Part shown: piece by piece, positions 9,676-16,387 of the stretch
Numbering within the stretch: position 1 is the first letter of the stretch
How the letters are laid out: each line of letters opens with the position of its first letter
Assembly (NCBI RefSeq): GCF_020194175.1
Contig: NZ_JADYVX010000012.1
Coordinates: 124,001-188,000 of the forward strand
Direction of reading: 5' to 3'
Source: Bradyrhizobium sp. BRP22
GTDB taxonomy: Bacteria; Pseudomonadota; Alphaproteobacteria; Rhizobiales; Xanthobacteraceae
DNA: 64,000 nucleotides
The notes under the pieces: model-generated
What the model saw: the letters and a program-made list of their open reading frames with translations, nothing else
The model's database searches: none
What the model was told of the DNA's origin: nothing
Made by a program: the position numbers and the translations under genes

Positions 9676-10425
9676 ATGGCAAAGCCAGTCGTGATTGTGG
9701 TGGGCGCGGACAAGGGCGGGGTCGGCAAGACGACCGTATCTCGGACGCTTCTGGACTATTTCAACGCGAACAACGTCGGGACCCGGGCGTTCGACACCGA
9801 ATCGCCGCGGGGAACGCTGAAGCGCTTCCATCCTGAGATCACCGAGATCGTCGACATGACGACGACCGCGGACCAGATGAAGATCTTCGACACCCTGAAT
9901 TCCGGCCCCATGGTCACCGTGATCGACGTCCGCGCCGGCCTGTTGTCACCGGCGCTCGCCTCGCTGCGCGACATCGGCTTCCTGGATGCGGCCCGGTCCG
10001 GCCAGATTACCTTCGCGGTGTTCCATATCCTCGGCCCCTCGATCGCCTCGCTGGACGAGATCGCCGAGACCGCCAATTTCATGAGCGGTGCGAAATACTT
10101 CCTAGTGAAGAACTTCATCAACGACACCCAGTTCTTCCAGTGGGACCAGTCGACCTACAATTCCTATTTCCACCGCATCAAGGACGCGACCGACCTGACC
10201 ATCCCGAAGCTCAACGAGATGGCCTATGAGCAGGTCGAGGTCGCTTCCGTCCCATTTCTCAAATTCGTCGCCAACAAGGGCCCGCACGACGAGGCGGCGA
10301 ACTATTCTTTCGTGCTCCGCGGCTATGTCCGGCACTGGCTCGCCAACGTCTGGAGCGAGTTCGACCGCATCAAGCTGACCGACCTGGTCGGCGCCAAGCC
10401 GGTGACACGAAGCGGCGAAAAATAG
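9676..10425 (+). CDS. ParA/MinD-like P-loop ATPase, unknown role (pair member 1)
   Basis: A 249-residue protein beginning with a deviant Walker A of the ParA/MinD class, KGGVGKTT, at residues 13-20 (with the signature lysine), followed by FDTESPRGTLKRFHP and the strand VTVIDVRAGLLSP, which takes the place of the second Walker motif. No DNA-binding or membrane-targeting extension is obvious. It resembles proteins annotated only as division-plane or partition ATPase-like. The next gene, 60 bases downstream on the same strand, encodes a related but more divergent P-loop protein, so the two probably work together. I cannot assign a cargo or pathway. Confidence 0.8.
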   Translation: MAKPVVIVVGADKGGVGKTTVSRTLLDYFNANNVGTRAFDTESPRGTLKRFHPEITEIVDMTTTADQMKIFDTLNSGPMVTVIDVRAGLLSPALASLRDIGFLDAARSGQITFAVFHILGPSIASLDEIAETANFMSGAKYFLVKNFINDTQFFQWDQSTYNSYFHRIKDATDLTIPKLNEMAYEQVEVASVPFLKFVANKGPHDEAANYSFVLRGYVRHWLANVWSEFDRIKLTDLVGAKPVTRSGEK

Positions 10426-10485
10426 TCGCCCGTCCGGGGCATGCGGGGCTGGATTAGGCACGAAAATCGCCTGATATAGCAGGCG

Positions 10486-11154
10486 ATGTCAGCGACGCCG
10501 ATCTACATCATCTGCTCGCCCCGCCCCCAGGTCGGCAAGACCCTGGTTGCGCGGCTGCTGAGCGAATTCTTGCTGCTGAAGAACGGCGACGTGATTTCCT
10601 TCGACATCAATCTGAAGGAGCCGTCGCTGCTCGACTATCTCCCCAGGACCACCGAGACTGCTGATGTCATCGACACCTATGGCAAGATGCAGTTGATGGA
10701 CCGGCTGATCGTCAATGACGGGACAGCGAAGGTGATCGACCTCGGCTACCACGCCTTCGACGAATTCTTCAAGATGATCGACGAGATCGGCTTCATGAAG
10801 GAAGCGCTGCGCCGCCACGTCGCGCCGGTCATCCTGTTCGTTGCCGATATCGACCGGGCCTCGGCGCGCAGCTACGAGATGCTGCGCCGGCAAATTCCGC
10901 CGCGGGCGCTGATCACCATCGACAACGAGTTCGTGGTGCGCGGCGAGTTGCCCGCGGCCATGGGCCAGGGCCGGGTGCTCCGCCTGAGCGCGCTGCCGGT
11001 GTTCCTGAAGACCTATATCGACCGGCTGAACTTCTCCTTCACCGCCTATCTCAGGCACGAGAAGGACTCGTCCACCGAACTTCATCAGTGGATCCGGCGG
11101 AATTACACGATGTTCCGCGATCTCGAATTGAGCGTGATGCTGCAGCGGTCGTAG
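10486..11154 (+). CDS. Divergent ParA-like P-loop protein, unknown role (pair member 2)
   Basis: The 222-residue product starts IYIICSPRPQVGKTLVAR; the loop keeps GKT but has RPQ where ParA/MinD proteins have KGG, so the signature lysine is missing. A second-site aspartate (ISFDINLKEPSLLDYLP) and a strand VIDLGYHAFDEFF parallel the neighbour encoded at 9676-10425. It ends with a segment rich in aromatic and charged residues (RRNYTMFRDLELSVMLQ). The similarity in order of motifs suggests an old duplication in which one copy lost part of the nucleotide site. No known family name could be given. Confidence 0.75.
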   Translation: MSATPIYIICSPRPQVGKTLVARLLSEFLLLKNGDVISFDINLKEPSLLDYLPRTTETADVIDTYGKMQLMDRLIVNDGTAKVIDLGYHAFDEFFKMIDEIGFMKEALRRHVAPVILFVADIDRASARSYEMLRRQIPPRALITIDNEFVVRGELPAAMGQGRVLRLSALPVFLKTYIDRLNFSFTAYLRHEKDSSTELHQWIRRNYTMFRDLELSVMLQRS

Positions 11155-11174
11155 CCGTGGTTCCTGCGAAAGGT

Positions 11175-11253
11175 CGTAGCCCGGGTGGAGCGGAGCGCAA
11201 CCCGGGACATTACCAGCGGCCCCGGGGTTACGCTTCGCTTCACCGGGCTACGG
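11175..11253. repeat. Dispersed palindromic repeat, family R2 (copy 1 of 2)
   Basis: Inverted repeat bounded by CGTAGCCCGGGTGGAGCG and CGCTTCACCGGGCTACGG, with GCAACCCGGGACA and GGGGTTACGCTTCG inside. A second copy lies at 22882-22973. It occupies the space between two convergent genes, where a hairpin could end both transcripts. Confidence 0.85.
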
Positions 11254-11288
11254 AACTGCAGCGGTCGTGACTGTCGTGCCTGAGAAGG

Positions 11289-11828
11289 CTAATGCCCCTC
11301 GAACGACATCAGCGTGCGGACGGGGACATCCATCGCCCGCAGCTTGGCGGCGCCGCCGAGTTCGGGCAGGTCGATGATGAAGCAGGCGGCGACGACGTTG
11401 GCGCCGATCTGCCGCAGCAGCTTGACCGCACCCTCGGCGGTGCCACCGGTGGCGATGAGATCATCGACCAGGATCACGCGCTCGCCGGGATGCACCGCGT
11501 CGGCATGCATCTCCATCTCGTCGAGGCCGTATTCGAGCGAGTAGGCGATCCGCACCGTGGTGTGAGGCAGCTTGCCCTTCTTGCGGATCGGCACGAAGCC
11601 GGCGGACACCTGGTGGGCTACCGCGCCGCCGAGGATGAAGCCGCGCGCCTCGATGCCGGCGACCTTGTCGATCTTCGAGCCGGCCCATGGATGCACCAGT
11701 TCGTCCACCGCCCGGCGGAAGGCGCGAGCGTCGGCGAGCAGCGTGGTGATGTCGCGGAACAGGATGCCGGGCTTCGGATAGTCCGGAATGGTGCGAATGG
11801 CGGCCTTCAGGTCGAGGTCAAATGTCAT
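11289..11828 (-). CDS. apt: Adenine phosphoribosyltransferase
   Basis: Purine salvage enzyme converting adenine and PRPP to AMP. The 179-residue product is typical in length and shows the type I phosphoribosyltransferase PRPP loop VILVDDLIATGGTAEGA starting at residue 118, the N-terminal DYPKPGILFRDITTLL segment, and IEARGFILGGAVAHQ around 59-73. It is the gene downstream of trpE(G) on the same strand, separated by a 117-base gap that contains a palindromic repeat, so a shared transcript is possible but not shown. Confidence 0.96.
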   Translation of the reverse strand: MTFDLDLKAAIRTIPDYPKPGILFRDITTLLADARAFRRAVDELVHPWAGSKIDKVAGIEARGFILGGAVAHQVSAGFVPIRKKGKLPHTTVRIAYSLEYGLDEMEMHADAVHPGERVILVDDLIATGGTAEGAVKLLRQIGANVVAACFIIDLPELGGAAKLRAMDVPVRTLMSFEGH

Positions 11829-11846
11829 TGCTGTCTCGCTTTAACT

Positions 11847-11927
11847 GTCATTCCGGGGCGGTCCGTCAGGACCGAACCCGGAATCTCGAGATTCCGGGTT
11901 CGATGCTGCGCATCGCCCCGGAATGAC
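11847..11927. repeat. Dispersed palindromic repeat, family R3 (copy 1 of 2)
   Basis: Outer arms GTCATTCCGGGGCG and CGCCCCGGAATGAC with inner arms ACCCGGAATCTCGAG and CTCGAGATTCCGGGTT-like sequence. A shorter copy is at 52457-52494. It lies between trpE(G) and apt. Confidence 0.85.
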
Positions 11928-11945
11928 GAGTGTGAAATCCTGCCC

Positions 11946-14111
11946 TCAATTCGCCTTCGCATCCAGCCGGAACGCGTTTTCCACGATGCGCAGGCCCACT
12001 TCGCCGCCGAGCGACATCAGCGATTCCGGGTGGAACTGCACGCCGCCGACCGGCAATGTCTTGTGCTCGATCGCCATCGCGATGCCGTCCTCGGTGGTCG
12101 CCGTCACCGACAATACATCAGGCACGCTCTGGCGCTCGACATAAAGCGAATGGTAGCGGCCGATCACGATCTCGTTCGGCAAATTTTGCATTAACCGGCC
12201 GCCGCGGACCTGGATGCGCGAGGGCCGGCCATGGGCGGGCTGGCCGAGCTGGCCGAGCTGGCCGCCGAAATATTCGCCGATCGCCTGCACGCCGAGGCAC
12301 ACCCCGAAGATCGGCAGCTTCTTGTCGATCGCCGCGCCGATGGTTTTCGAGATCCCGAAATCCTCCGGCCGCCCCGGACCGGGCGAGAGCACCAGCAAAT
12401 CCCAGCCCTTCCGCTTCAACATCTCCTGGGCATGGACATGCCGGACCACGGTGACGGCGGCGCCGACCTGCCGGAAATAGTCCGCCAGCATGTGCACGAA
12501 GCTGTCGTCGTGGTCGATCAGGAGCACCTTCTTGCCGGAGCCGGTGGCATCGGGGGCAATGGTCGAGAGCCGCTTCGGCGGATCGCCGCGCAGCGCCTGG
12601 AACAGGGCTGCGGCCTTCACCTGGCATTCGCGGTCTTCGGCCGCCGGATCCGAGTCGAACAGACAGGTGGCACCGACGCGCACCTCCGCGAGCCCGTCCT
12701 TCATGCGGATGGTGCGGATGGTGAGGCCGGTGTTGATGCTGCCGTCGAAATTCACGCAGCCGATGGCGCCGGCATACCAGCGTCGCGGCGAGCGCTCATG
12801 GTCTTCCACGAACTGCATCGCCCACAATTTCGGCGCGCCGGTCACCGTCACCGCCCAGGCATGGGTGAGGAAGGCATCGAGCGCGTCGAAACCCGGACGC
12901 AGCATGCCCTCGACGTGATCGACGGTGTGGAACAGTTTCGAGTAGGTCTCGATTTGCCGGCGCGCCAGCACCTTGATGGTGCCGGGTACGCAGATGCGCG
13001 CCTTGTCGTTGCGGTCGACGTCGGTGCACATGTTGAGCTCGAACTCGTCCTTCTCCGAGTTCAGGAGCTGGCGGATCTGCTCGGCATCGCCGATCGCATC
13101 GCTGCCGCGGGCGATCGTGCCCGAGATCGGGCAGGTCTCCACGCGCCTTCCGTCCGAGCGGACGAACATTTCCGGCGACGCGGACACCAGGAATTCGCCC
13201 TCGCCCAGATTCATCAGCGCGCCATAGGGCGACGGGTTGATGCGGCACAGCCGCTGAAACACTTCCGCCGGCGAACGCTCGCAGGGCTCGGCGAAGAGTT
13301 GGCCGGGCACCGCCTCGAACAGGTCGCCGCGGGCAAACGCGGCGCGCGCGACCTCCACGGTCGCCTGATATTCGCCAGGCGCATGATCGGCAAAGCCTTG
13401 ACGGTCGGTCTGGCGATAACGGCTCTCAGCGGTGTCGCGCGGCAGGCCTTCGGTGGACTTGCCGTTCCAGGCGAAGTCATATGTCAGCACCACGCCACGG
13501 CCGGTGGCGCGGTCATAGGCGAGCAGCCGATCGGGCACATACAGCACGATGTCGCGCTGGTCGGCCTCGCGCGACCGCTTCTGCAGGAGATCCTCGATCT
13601 GGAACACGAGGTCGTAGGCGAAGGCGCCGAACAGGCCGAGCAGCGGATCGGCGCCGGACGAGAAGGCCGCCACGAGATCGCGCACCAGCGACATCACACT
13701 GGCGCGCCGGGTGCGCTGGTCTTCTTCGACCGGGGCTTCGCCGCGGATGATATGGCCCGCGAGGCGTGCCGCACTCTTCTGGGTGATGACGACGCAGGGC
13801 TCGCGCAGGACATCAGCGAGGAAGGCGATCAGCACCTCGCCGCGCTGGTTCAGTGCCGACAGCGAGAAATTGGTGCCGGTGGTTTCCAGCACCAGCGGCG
13901 GATCGGAGAAGCCGAGATCGAAGCTCTCGTAGCGCCCCGGGACGGTGGTGCCCGAGGACAGCACGACGCCGCGGCGGCGGTCGAGCAGATCGATCAGGTC
14001 ATCGAGGCGGCCGGCGTTGCCGGTGAACTGTTCGACCACGCGGGCGACCGCAAGCCCGCCATTGGTACGGTACTCGCTTTTCGCCGGCAGGGAGAAGACT
14101 GTCCTGTTCAT
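11946..14111 (-). CDS. trpE(G): Fused anthranilate synthase, components I and II
   Basis: First committed enzyme of tryptophan synthesis, making anthranilate from chorismate with glutamine as amino donor. The 721-residue chain joins the chorismate-binding TrpE part (about 1-510; SPEMFVRSDGRRVETCPISG, VTVTGAPKLWAMQFV) to a TrpG glutamine amidotransferase (about 525-721) with nucleophile C605 in FGVCLGVQAIGEYFGG and the H694/E696 pair in VQFHPES. This single-chain form is known from rhizobia. It starts at ATG 14111. A short leader peptide with adjacent Trp codons lies 112 bases upstream (14223-14273), so expression is probably controlled by attenuation. apt follows downstream. Confidence 0.96.
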   Translation of the reverse strand: MNRTVFSLPAKSEYRTNGGLAVARVVEQFTGNAGRLDDLIDLLDRRRGVVLSSGTTVPGRYESFDLGFSDPPLVLETTGTNFSLSALNQRGEVLIAFLADVLREPCVVITQKSAARLAGHIIRGEAPVEEDQRTRRASVMSLVRDLVAAFSSGADPLLGLFGAFAYDLVFQIEDLLQKRSREADQRDIVLYVPDRLLAYDRATGRGVVLTYDFAWNGKSTEGLPRDTAESRYRQTDRQGFADHAPGEYQATVEVARAAFARGDLFEAVPGQLFAEPCERSPAEVFQRLCRINPSPYGALMNLGEGEFLVSASPEMFVRSDGRRVETCPISGTIARGSDAIGDAEQIRQLLNSEKDEFELNMCTDVDRNDKARICVPGTIKVLARRQIETYSKLFHTVDHVEGMLRPGFDALDAFLTHAWAVTVTGAPKLWAMQFVEDHERSPRRWYAGAIGCVNFDGSINTGLTIRTIRMKDGLAEVRVGATCLFDSDPAAEDRECQVKAAALFQALRGDPPKRLSTIAPDATGSGKKVLLIDHDDSFVHMLADYFRQVGAAVTVVRHVHAQEMLKRKGWDLLVLSPGPGRPEDFGISKTIGAAIDKKLPIFGVCLGVQAIGEYFGGQLGQLGQPAHGRPSRIQVRGGRLMQNLPNEIVIGRYHSLYVERQSVPDVLSVTATTEDGIAMAIEHKTLPVGGVQFHPESLMSLGGEVGLRIVENAFRLDAKAN

Positions 14112-14218
14112 GTGTTCCTCTTACGAGAGTTAGCGAGGGAGCGCCACACAGGACAACCGAAGGGACCGTCGCACTGCGATGGCGACCTTCGACGATATTT
14201 TGAATGAAATCGCACCGG

Positions 14219-14236
14219 CCACCTAGGAGAAGGTGG
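14219..14236 (-). promoter_or_regulatory. Hairpin overlapping the end of the trp leader peptide
   Basis: On the minus strand CCACCT (14236-14231) and AGGTGG (14224-14219) form a perfect 6-base-pair stem with a 6-base loop. The first arm begins in the codons just after the two Trp codons and the second contains the leader stop codon, the position expected for a ribosome-sensitive stem in an attenuator. I did not find a downstream terminator with a convincing U-run; a weaker hairpin with three G-U pairs is possible around 14151-14170. Confidence 0.5.
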
Positions 14237-14273
14237 GCCACCAAAGACAGGATGGGCGGAAAACGGTGCTCAT
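14223..14273 (-). CDS. trpL: trp leader peptide (attenuator)
   Basis: A 16-codon frame from ATG 14273 to TAG 14223 encodes MSTVFRPSCLWWPTFS, with two consecutive Trp codons at positions 11 and 12. It lies 112 bases upstream of trpE(G) on the same strand. Rhizobial trpE(G) genes are known to be preceded by leader peptides with tandem Trp codons that sense charged tRNA-Trp. The tandem Trp codons, position and orientation support the call; no ribosome binding site stronger than a GGTGGTG stretch is visible ahead of the ATG. Confidence 0.8.
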   Translation of the reverse strand: MSTVFRPSCLWWPTFS

Positions 14274-14433
14274 ACCCGCTAAACACCACCCGCCGGGAGC
14301 CATGTCAAGGGACGAGCCTGGCCACGAGCCTGCCCAAAGTCCATCTTTGGGGTTTGAAGGCGGGCGAATTCGCGTAAGTTTGATCCCAAGGAGCGGCGGG
14401 CCAACCGCCCAATGGACAATGGTGGAGGCGCAT

Positions 14434-15435
14434 ATGGGACTATTGGGTCTCGGATATGCCGGGTTCGGCGCCACTGAGCTCGATGACTGGCGGGAATTCG
14501 GCACCACCCTGGTCGGCCTGCAGGCGATCGAGCGCGGCAATTCGCTGCTCGCCTTCCGGATGGATGACCGCAAACAACGCATCGTGATCGATCGCGCCGC
14601 TGCGGAAGGATCGCGCTTCTTCGGCTGGGAGGTGGCGGACGCGGCGGCACTGGATGAGCTTGCCGCCCGGCTCGAGCAGGCCGGCGTCGCGCTGACTGCG
14701 GAGCCGCAAGCCCTCGCCGACGCCAGGCATGTACGCGCCCTGATCTCCTTCCACGATCCCGAAGGCAACCGCCTGGAAGCGTTTCATGGCGCTGAGATCG
14801 ATGCGACGCCGTTCAAACCCGGCCGCGCGATCTCGGGCTTCCGCACCGGCCCGCTCGGGCTGGGACATGCGGTGCTGACGGTACAGCGCATCGACCCGAT
14901 GATGGCGTTCTACGTCGACGTGCTCGGCTTCGGGCTTTCCGACTACATGTTGAAGCCGTTTCGCGCCTATTTCTTCCACGTCAACCCGCGCCATCACAGC
15001 CTGGCGTTGATCGAGACCGGGACGAGCGGCATCCATCATCTGATGGTCGAGATGTACTCGCTCGACGATGTCGGGCAGGCTTACGACGTCGCGCTCAGCC
15101 AGCCCGACCGCATCGGCACCTCGCTCGGCCGGCACACCAACGACTTCATGACCTCGTTCTACGCCAGGACGCCGTCATCCTTCATGATCGAATGCGGCTG
15201 GGGCGGCCGCGAGATCGATCCGGCGACCTGGCAGCCTTACGAGATGCAGGACGGCCCGAGCCTGTGGGGCCACGAGCGCGTCTGGCTGCCGGCCAGGGAT
15301 CGCGAACTTGCCCGCGAGATGCGGATGCACGCCGCCGCAGAGGGCCGCCGCGCGCCGGTGCAGGTGATCGAGGGCAACTTCAAACGCATGTCGGGAACGT
15401 GCCCGTGGTGGGACGGAGTGAAGAACGAGGCGTGA
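14434..15435 (+). CDS. BphC-type extradiol ring-cleavage dioxygenase (VOC superfamily)
   Basis: A 333-residue two-module vicinal oxygen chelate protein. The second module has the iron ligands of 2,3-dihydroxybiphenyl dioxygenases at the right spacing: H145 (GLGHAVLTV), H202 (HHLMVE) and E253 (FMIECGWGG). The enzyme class opens catechol rings next to the hydroxyls with molecular oxygen. ATG 14434 is chosen because GGAGG lies 5 bases upstream; the frame stays open further upstream but that stretch overlaps the divergent trp leader. No other ring-degradation genes are adjacent except the dienelactone hydrolase-like gene facing it, so the substrate is unknown. Confidence 0.85.
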   Translation: MGLLGLGYAGFGATELDDWREFGTTLVGLQAIERGNSLLAFRMDDRKQRIVIDRAAAEGSRFFGWEVADAAALDELAARLEQAGVALTAEPQALADARHVRALISFHDPEGNRLEAFHGAEIDATPFKPGRAISGFRTGPLGLGHAVLTVQRIDPMMAFYVDVLGFGLSDYMLKPFRAYFFHVNPRHHSLALIETGTSGIHHLMVEMYSLDDVGQAYDVALSQPDRIGTSLGRHTNDFMTSFYARTPSSFMIECGWGGREIDPATWQPYEMQDGPSLWGHERVWLPARDRELAREMRMHAAAEGRRAPVQVIEGNFKRMSGTCPWWDGVKNEA

Positions 15436-15538
15436 ATCTCTACATCGTCCCGGCGCACGCCAGGCCCCATAACCACAGGCTACAGTGATTCGGCGAGATG
15501 TCTGCCCACGTGCCTATTACGACGGCCGCGGAGTATGG

Positions 15539-15558
15539 GTCCCCGCTTTCGCGGGGAC
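15539..15558. terminator. Hairpin between convergent genes
   Basis: GTCCCCGC and GCGGGGAC form an 8-base-pair stem with loop TTTC, between the end of the dioxygenase gene and the end of the dienelactone hydrolase gene. There is no T-run, so it may be a repeat remnant rather than an intrinsic terminator. Confidence 0.4.
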
Positions 15559-15586
15559 GACAGCTGTCGGGTGATCGCAGCCAGGA

Positions 15587-16261
15587 TCACCCCAAATGCT
15601 TCTTGAAGAAGTCCGTCGCCCTGCCCCAGGCGAGCTCGGCGGCCCGGCGGTCGTGCACCGACATCCGCTGCTCGTTGACGAAGGCGTGCTCGGCGTCATA
15701 GCGGAAGAGCTCGAGCGACTTGCCGGCTGCCTTCATGCCCTTCTCGAAGGCGTCCACCACCTGCGGCGTGCACCAATCGTCCTTGTTGGCGAAATGCGCC
15801 TGCAGCGGGATCTTCACGTCTGCCGGCTTTGCCGCCTGCTCCGGCGGGATACCGTAGAACACGACACCGGCGGTCAGTTCCGGAATCTTGGTGGCGCCGA
15901 TGATGGTCACCGCACCGCCGAGGCAGAAGCCGGTGAGGCCGACCTTCGCGCCGTTGCGCGCGAGATACTGCGCGGCGCCGCGCACGGTCTGCGTGGTGGC
16001 ATCCATGAAGTCGAGCGAGTTCATCTCGCGACCCGCAGCGTCGGTGTCATGATAAGGCACCACCGTCCCCTTGTAGAGGTCGGGCGCCAGCGCGTCGAAG
16101 CCGGCCCGCGCGAAACGATCGCATAGGCCCTTGATCTGCTCCTGCAATCCCCACCATTCCTGGATCACGACCACGCCTGGCGCATCGCCGCGCGCCGCAT
16201 TGGCGAGATAACCGCTGGCGTCCTTTCCGTCCGGACGCTTGAAGGTGATGGTGGTGCCCAT
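15587..16261 (-). CDS. Dienelactone hydrolase family protein
   Basis: Alpha/beta-hydrolase of 224 residues with the dienelactone hydrolase nucleophile motif GFCLGG (C113) in place of GxSxG, an acid in NKDDWCTPQ (about 161) and His192 in YDAEHAFVN, completing the Cys-Asp-His triad. Family members hydrolyse cyclic esters such as carboxymethylenebutenolide, but many are of unknown substrate. GGAGG lies 5 bases ahead of ATG 16261. Just upstream, at 16283-16292, is a run of ten G on the plus strand, 22 bases before the start codon. Confidence 0.9.
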   Translation of the reverse strand: MGTTITFKRPDGKDASGYLANAARGDAPGVVVIQEWWGLQEQIKGLCDRFARAGFDALAPDLYKGTVVPYHDTDAAGREMNSLDFMDATTQTVRGAAQYLARNGAKVGLTGFCLGGAVTIIGATKIPELTAGVVFYGIPPEQAAKPADVKIPLQAHFANKDDWCTPQVVDAFEKGMKAAGKSLELFRYDAEHAFVNEQRMSVHDRRAAELAWGRATDFFKKHLG

Positions 16262-16338
16262 GAATTCCTCCGGAATGTTTCTGGGGGGGGGGTGCGGGTA
16301 TCTTGACTACTCAGCGCACGAGACGCAATCGCGCCAAC

Positions 16339-16363
16339 AAAAAAGCCCCCGCAGGGGCTTTTT
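16339..16363 (-). terminator. Rho-independent terminator of the cytochrome bc1 operon
   Basis: On the minus strand AAAAAGCCCC, loop TGC(G), GGGGCTTTTTT form a strong stem ending in a T-run, 25 bases after the fbcH stop. The element is nearly symmetrical, so it could also stop transcription arriving from the left. Confidence 0.9.
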
Positions 16364-16387
16364 CAATTCACGTTGCCGAAAGCGCGA

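Noticed and set aside
12231..14207. A 658-codon open frame opposite trpE(G)
   Set aside because: Antisense of a gene with all catalytic residues; no recognisable domain.
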